7,704 nt of DNA from Pseudomonadota bacterium (GTDB lineage Bacteria; Pseudomonadota; Alphaproteobacteria; Azospirillales; Azospirillaceae), in contig JAEYOB010000553.1 in the NCBI GenBank assembly GCA_023412175.1, forward strand, positions 1-7,704, in the 5' to 3' direction. A program made the translations under genes and the position numbers. The notes under the pieces are model-generated. The model was given only the letters and a program-made list of their open reading frames with translations. It ran no database searches and was not told the DNA's origin. Below, in pieces: positions 5,993 to 7,704 of this stretch. Positions within the stretch are counted from its first letter, which is position 1; each line of letters opens with the position of its first letter.

Positions 5993-6397
5993 TCAGCCCG
6001 GCGTCCTGGCCAGCGTTCCGTCCAGCGTCTCGCGCAACGCATCGGGCGTGGCCGGCTTGACCAGGAAGATGTCGGCGCCGAGCGCGCGGGCCTCGGCCAT
6101 GCGCGCCTCGTCGATCCGGTTGGTCATGAACAGCACCGGCAGCGCCTTGTTGCGCGGGTCGTCGCCGGTGCGCAGCGCCTTGAGAAAGCCCAACCCGTCC
6201 ATCGGCGCCATCTCGACGTCGCAGAGCACCGCGTCCGGGGCGTGGGCGTGCACGGCGGCCAGCCCGCTCTCGCCGTCCTGCGCCTGATGGACCGCCTTGA
6301 AGCCCAGCGTCGACAGCATCCTGACGAGGACCATGCGGGTGAACGCCTCGTCCTCGATGACAAGCACCGAAAAGTTGCCGAACGCCGTGGCCGTCAT
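5993..6397 (-). CDS. Single-domain CheY-like response regulator, 134 aa
   Basis: The protein is a stand-alone receiver domain and nothing else. The acidic pair is Glu15-Asp16 in VLVIEDE (11-17), the phospho-acceptor is Asp60 in LCDVEMAPMDGL (58-69), the switch Thr is Thr92 in LFMTN (89-93), and Lys114 sits in the LVKP motif (112-115) with the expected cis-proline after it. All catalytic residues are intact, so it should be phosphorylated. With no output domain it probably acts by protein binding, as in a phosphorelay or on a motor or kinase target; which one cannot be told. The ATG at 6395-6397 has a strong GAGGAGG (complement of 6404-6410) 6 bases upstream, and homology starts just after it. 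It is divergent from the Nudix gene and is followed by the long non-coding stretch before prkA. No histidine kinase gene lies beside it. Confidence 0.92.
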   Translation of the reverse strand: MTATAFGNFSVLVIEDEAFTRMVLVRMLSTLGFKAVHQAQDGESGLAAVHAHAPDAVLCDVEMAPMDGLGFLKALRTGDDPRNKALPVLFMTNRIDEARMAEARALGADIFLVKPATPDALRETLDGTLARTPG

Positions 6398-6403
6398 GAA
6401 CCG

Positions 6404-6410
6404 CCTCCTC
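6404..6410 (-). promoter_or_regulatory. Ribosome binding site of the response regulator gene
   Basis: GAGGAGG on the minus strand with a six-base spacer to the ATG at 6395-6397. It is a near-ideal Shine-Dalgarno and decides this start against the longer open frame reaching 6523. Confidence 0.8.
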
Positions 6411-6441
6411 AACGCGCGTCTCCCCGACGCGCCCCTCGCTT

Positions 6442-6471
6442 TGTGTACGCCGCGCGGCGCCGGCAATGCAA
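6442..6471 (-). promoter_or_regulatory. Candidate promoter of the response regulator gene
   Basis: On the minus strand TTGCAT (complement of 6466-6471) is followed after 18 bases by TACACA (complement of 6442-6447), about 45 bases before the start codon. It fits a housekeeping sigma factor loosely. The spacing and position are reasonable, but both boxes deviate from consensus. Confidence 0.35.
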
Positions 6472-6475
6472 CCGC

Positions 6476-6494
6476 CCGCGCCTGCGGCGCGCGG
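6476..6494. other. GC-rich inverted repeat in the divergent promoter region
   Basis: CCGCGC (6476-6481) and GCGCGG (6489-6494) pair around a seven-base loop, between the candidate promoters of the two divergent genes. It may be a regulator site, or simply a result of the extreme GC content here. Confidence 0.2.
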
Positions 6495-6529
6495 ACGCGC
6501 GCCGGGACGACCCGCCGCGGCAATGCCTA

Positions 6530-6557
6530 TTGCGCCGCGGCGCGGTGGCCCTAAACT
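6530..6557 (+). promoter_or_regulatory. Candidate promoter of the Nudix gene, possibly giving a leaderless mRNA
   Basis: TTGCGC (6530-6535) and TAAACT (6552-6557) are separated by 16 bases. The -10-like box ends 7 bases before the ATG at 6565, which would place transcription start at or beside the A of the start codon. This agrees with the lack of any Shine-Dalgarno before that ATG. Confidence 0.35.
6532..6543. promoter_or_regulatory. Perfect 12-base palindrome, possible operator
   Basis: GCGCCGCGGCGC is its own reverse complement and lies between the candidate -35 and -10 of the Nudix gene. An imperfect larger dyad surrounds it (CCGCGG at 6515-6520 and 6535-6540 with CAAT/ATTG inside). The position suits a repressor site, but GC-only palindromes are easily formed by chance. 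Confidence 0.25.
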
Positions 6558-6564
6558 CGCTGCC

Positions 6565-7419
6565 ATGTCCTTTCTCGACCGCATCCGTGCGTGCAACGTG
6601 CACGACTTCAGCGCCTACCGCCCCTTCGAGGTGGACGGCGTCCGCATCGGCTGGATCCGCCACGCCCTGGCCGAGGACCTGCCCGGCGTCGATCCCGGCT
6701 TCGTGGTGACCCCCGAACGGGTCACCCTGGCGCCGGAGGTGCGCGACTTCGAGGCGCGCTCGGCGGTGCTGGAGCACGCGGCCGAATACGTCGTCGAACG
6801 GGGGCTGGCGCGCAAGCTGCGCGGCGAGGCCTACCCCGTCCTGTCCCGCTGGGGGGCCGAGCCGCTGATGCGCATCGACCGTGCTGTGGTGTCGCATTTC
6901 GGCATCGCCGCCTACGGCCTGCACGTCAACGGCTTCGTGCGCACCGCGAACGGCATCGAGCTGTGGATCGGCCGACGCGCCAAGGACCGCGGCGTGGCAC
7001 CGGGACAGCTCGACAATCTGATCGCCGGCGGCCAGCCCATCGGCCTGACGCTCGCCGAAAATCTGGTCAAGGAGGCCGGGGAGGAGGCCGGCATCGGCCC
7101 CGAGCTGATCGGCCGGGCGGTCCCGGTCGGCGCCGTGACCTATCTGATGGAAAGCCAGCATGGCCTGAAGCCGGACACGCTGTTCGTCTACGACCTGGAG
7201 CTGGATCCCGATTTCGTGCCGGAGAACACCGACGGCGAGGTCGAGTCCTTCGAACGCTGGCCGCTGGACCGGGTGGCGGAGTCGGTGCGGGACACCCTGG
7301 ACTGGAAGTTCAACGTGAACCTCGTGGTCATCGACTTCCTGGTCCGCCATGGCTGGCTGAAGCCCGAGGAGCCCGATTACCTGGAGATCGTCCATGGCCT
7401 GCGCCGCAGCGCGGCGTAA
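6565..7419 (+). CDS. Nudix hydrolase of the DUF4743 / thiamine-type family, 284 aa
   Basis: The layout matches the bacterial relatives of yeast YJR142W and the N-terminal half of fission yeast Tnr3: an N-terminal DUF4743-type region (about 1-110) with FEVDGVRIGWI (21-31), then a Nudix domain (about 115-265). The YJR142W/Tnr3 group has been described as clearing damaged thiamine diphosphate forms such as oxo- and oxythiamine diphosphate, so a metabolite-repair role is likely here by family. The Nudix box spans 155-177: Gly155, Lys169-Glu170, Glu173-Glu174 and Gly176 are in place, while the canonical first Glu is Leu161 and the usual Arg is Lys169. The metal-binding Glu cluster is kept, so the enzyme is probably active. 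No signal peptide is seen; it is cytoplasmic. The ATG at 6565-6567 is preferred because homology begins directly after it, although no Shine-Dalgarno is visible. It is divergent from the response regulator gene. Confidence 0.88.
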   Translation: MSFLDRIRACNVHDFSAYRPFEVDGVRIGWIRHALAEDLPGVDPGFVVTPERVTLAPEVRDFEARSAVLEHAAEYVVERGLARKLRGEAYPVLSRWGAEPLMRIDRAVVSHFGIAAYGLHVNGFVRTANGIELWIGRRAKDRGVAPGQLDNLIAGGQPIGLTLAENLVKEAGEEAGIGPELIGRAVPVGAVTYLMESQHGLKPDTLFVYDLELDPDFVPENTDGEVESFERWPLDRVAESVRDTLDWKFNVNLVVIDFLVRHGWLKPEEPDYLEIVHGLRRSAA

Positions 7420-7423
7420 ACAC

Positions 7424-7453
7424 TTGCCAAGTACGACGCCCTTCCAGTAGGAT
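7424..7453 (+). promoter_or_regulatory. Candidate promoter ahead of priA
   Basis: TTGCCA (7424-7429) and TAGGAT (7448-7453), with an 18-base spacer, lie right after the Nudix stop codon in an AT-richer patch that continues ATAATAG. This could drive priA. The boxes are only approximate. Confidence 0.3.
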
Positions 7454-7501
7454 AATAGTCCTTCAGGGCCAAATCTGCGTCCAAAGACGTTCCAGAGCCG
7501 G

Positions 7502-7554
7502 ATGCGGGTTTTGGGACAGACACTCACAACGCCCTCCCCTGGGCCGCGCCCCGT
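7502..7554 (+). other. Possible true start of priA before the break
   Basis: An ATG at 7502 opens a frame reading MRVLGQTLTTPSPGPRPV up to the poly-G run. A Pro-rich lead of this kind directly before a Val-rich strand is plausible for an alphaproteobacterial PriA start, whose next residues would be an RVLLPLPL-like strand. Here the frame instead runs into G codons, and it is not the frame of the PriA match downstream. The assignment is an inference; no strong ribosome binding site is seen. Confidence 0.3.
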
Positions 7555-7569
7555 GGGGGGGGGGGGGGG
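7555..7569. repeat. Run of 15 G followed by GGGG blocks
   Basis: Fifteen G in a row at 7555-7569 are followed by CGGGGCGGGG (7570-7579). This is the longest homopolymer in the window and lies exactly where the PriA N-terminus should be encoded. A real tract of this kind would be slippage-prone, but a sequencing or assembly artefact, a collapsed GC-rich stretch, is the simpler explanation. Confidence 0.85.
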
Positions 7570-7578
7570 CGGGGCGGG

Positions 7579-7704
7579 GTGGAGGCCGGCCGCCTCAAGG
7601 CGGTGGTGCGCCGCTTCGACGTGCCGCCGATGCCGGAGGTGGAGCGCCGCTTCATCGACTGGGTCGCCAGCTACACCATGACCATGCCGGGCATGGTGCT
7701 GAAG
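7579..7704 (+). CDS. priA: PriA (primosomal replication helicase) fragment, interrupted N-terminus
   Basis: The frame from 7579 to the right edge gives VEAGRLKAVVRRFDVPPMP and ERRFIDWVASYTMTMPGMVL. This matches the end of the N-terminal DNA-binding domain of alphaproteobacterial PriA (the DVPPMPE...RRF.DWVA.YT signature). PriA restarts stalled replication forks and loads the primosome. In a normal PriA about 70-90 residues precede this point. Here the same frame is open only back to 7459 and contains poly-Gly from the G run instead of the expected RVLLPLPL-like strand and following sheet. The gene leaves the window on the right, so only about 42 codons are visible. Either the N-terminal coding sequence is lost from the assembly at the G tract, or the gene is truly damaged. 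Since priA is important for growth, an artefact is more likely. Confidence 0.75.
   Translation, partial: MEAGRLKAVVRRFDVPPMPEVERRFIDWVASYTMTMPGMVLK

Noticed and set aside
5770..6060. Plus-strand open frame of 96 codons overlapping the 3' end of the response regulator gene
   Set aside because: It starts at a non-ATG codon, lacks a ribosome binding site, overlaps a well supported gene on the other strand and resembles no known protein.
6409..7527. 372-codon minus-strand open frame opposite the Nudix gene and extending past it
   Set aside because: It is the antisense shadow of the Nudix gene; its translation has the His/Ala/Gly/Arg bias of such shadows and no family match.
1..7704. Mobile element, CRISPR array, tRNA or rRNA
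   Set aside because: No transposase or integrase-like reading frame, no regularly spaced repeats and no cloverleaf-like or rRNA-like sequence was seen on either strand.

Overview
This window reads as chromosomal DNA of a high-GC alphaproteobacterium, most likely Azospirillum or a relative in the Rhodospirillales. The basis is the strong G/C third-position bias and the recognisable proteins: a PrkA/YeaH/SpoVR set, a CheY-like regulator, a thiamine-type Nudix protein and a PriA fragment close to alphaproteobacterial PriA. The genus is an inference. No insertion sequence, phage gene, tRNA, rRNA or CRISPR array was seen.

Layout: positions 1-234 (minus) hold the N-terminus of a membrane sensor protein that runs off the left edge. 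Positions 340-5207 (minus) hold the central feature, a compact three-gene operon transcribed prkA, then yeaH (DUF444), then spoVR (ycgB family). Its gaps are only 54 and 29 bases, and a perfect hairpin overlaps the spoVR stop codon. Positions 5208-5992 are 785 bases without a convincing gene. This stretch is upstream of prkA, is AT-richer in places (about 52% GC in two 60-base lines counted by hand, against about 68% in a coding line) and carries several dyads and short repeats. Positions 5993-6397 (minus) encode a single-domain response regulator. A 167-base divergent promoter region separates it from a Nudix (DUF4743-type) hydrolase gene at 6565-7419 (plus). The right end, 7420-7704, contains what looks like the start of priA, but the N-terminal coding sequence is interrupted at a run of 15 G and about 70-80 expected codons are absent.

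How the genes work together: PrkA (AAA+ ATPase, described as a serine kinase and later as a protease), YeaH (a VWA/MIDAS-type protein) and SpoVR form a widely conserved module. In other bacteria it is linked to stationary phase, starvation, stress survival and, in spore formers, sporulation. Its biochemical mechanism is only partly understood, so it is the nearest thing here to an under-described system. An AAA+ ATPase next to a MIDAS protein resembles MoxR-VWA pairs, which suggests, but does not prove, a shared complex acting on or through SpoVR. The Nudix gene is probably a housekeeping metabolite-repair enzyme, and the response regulator is an orphan with no kinase visible beside it.
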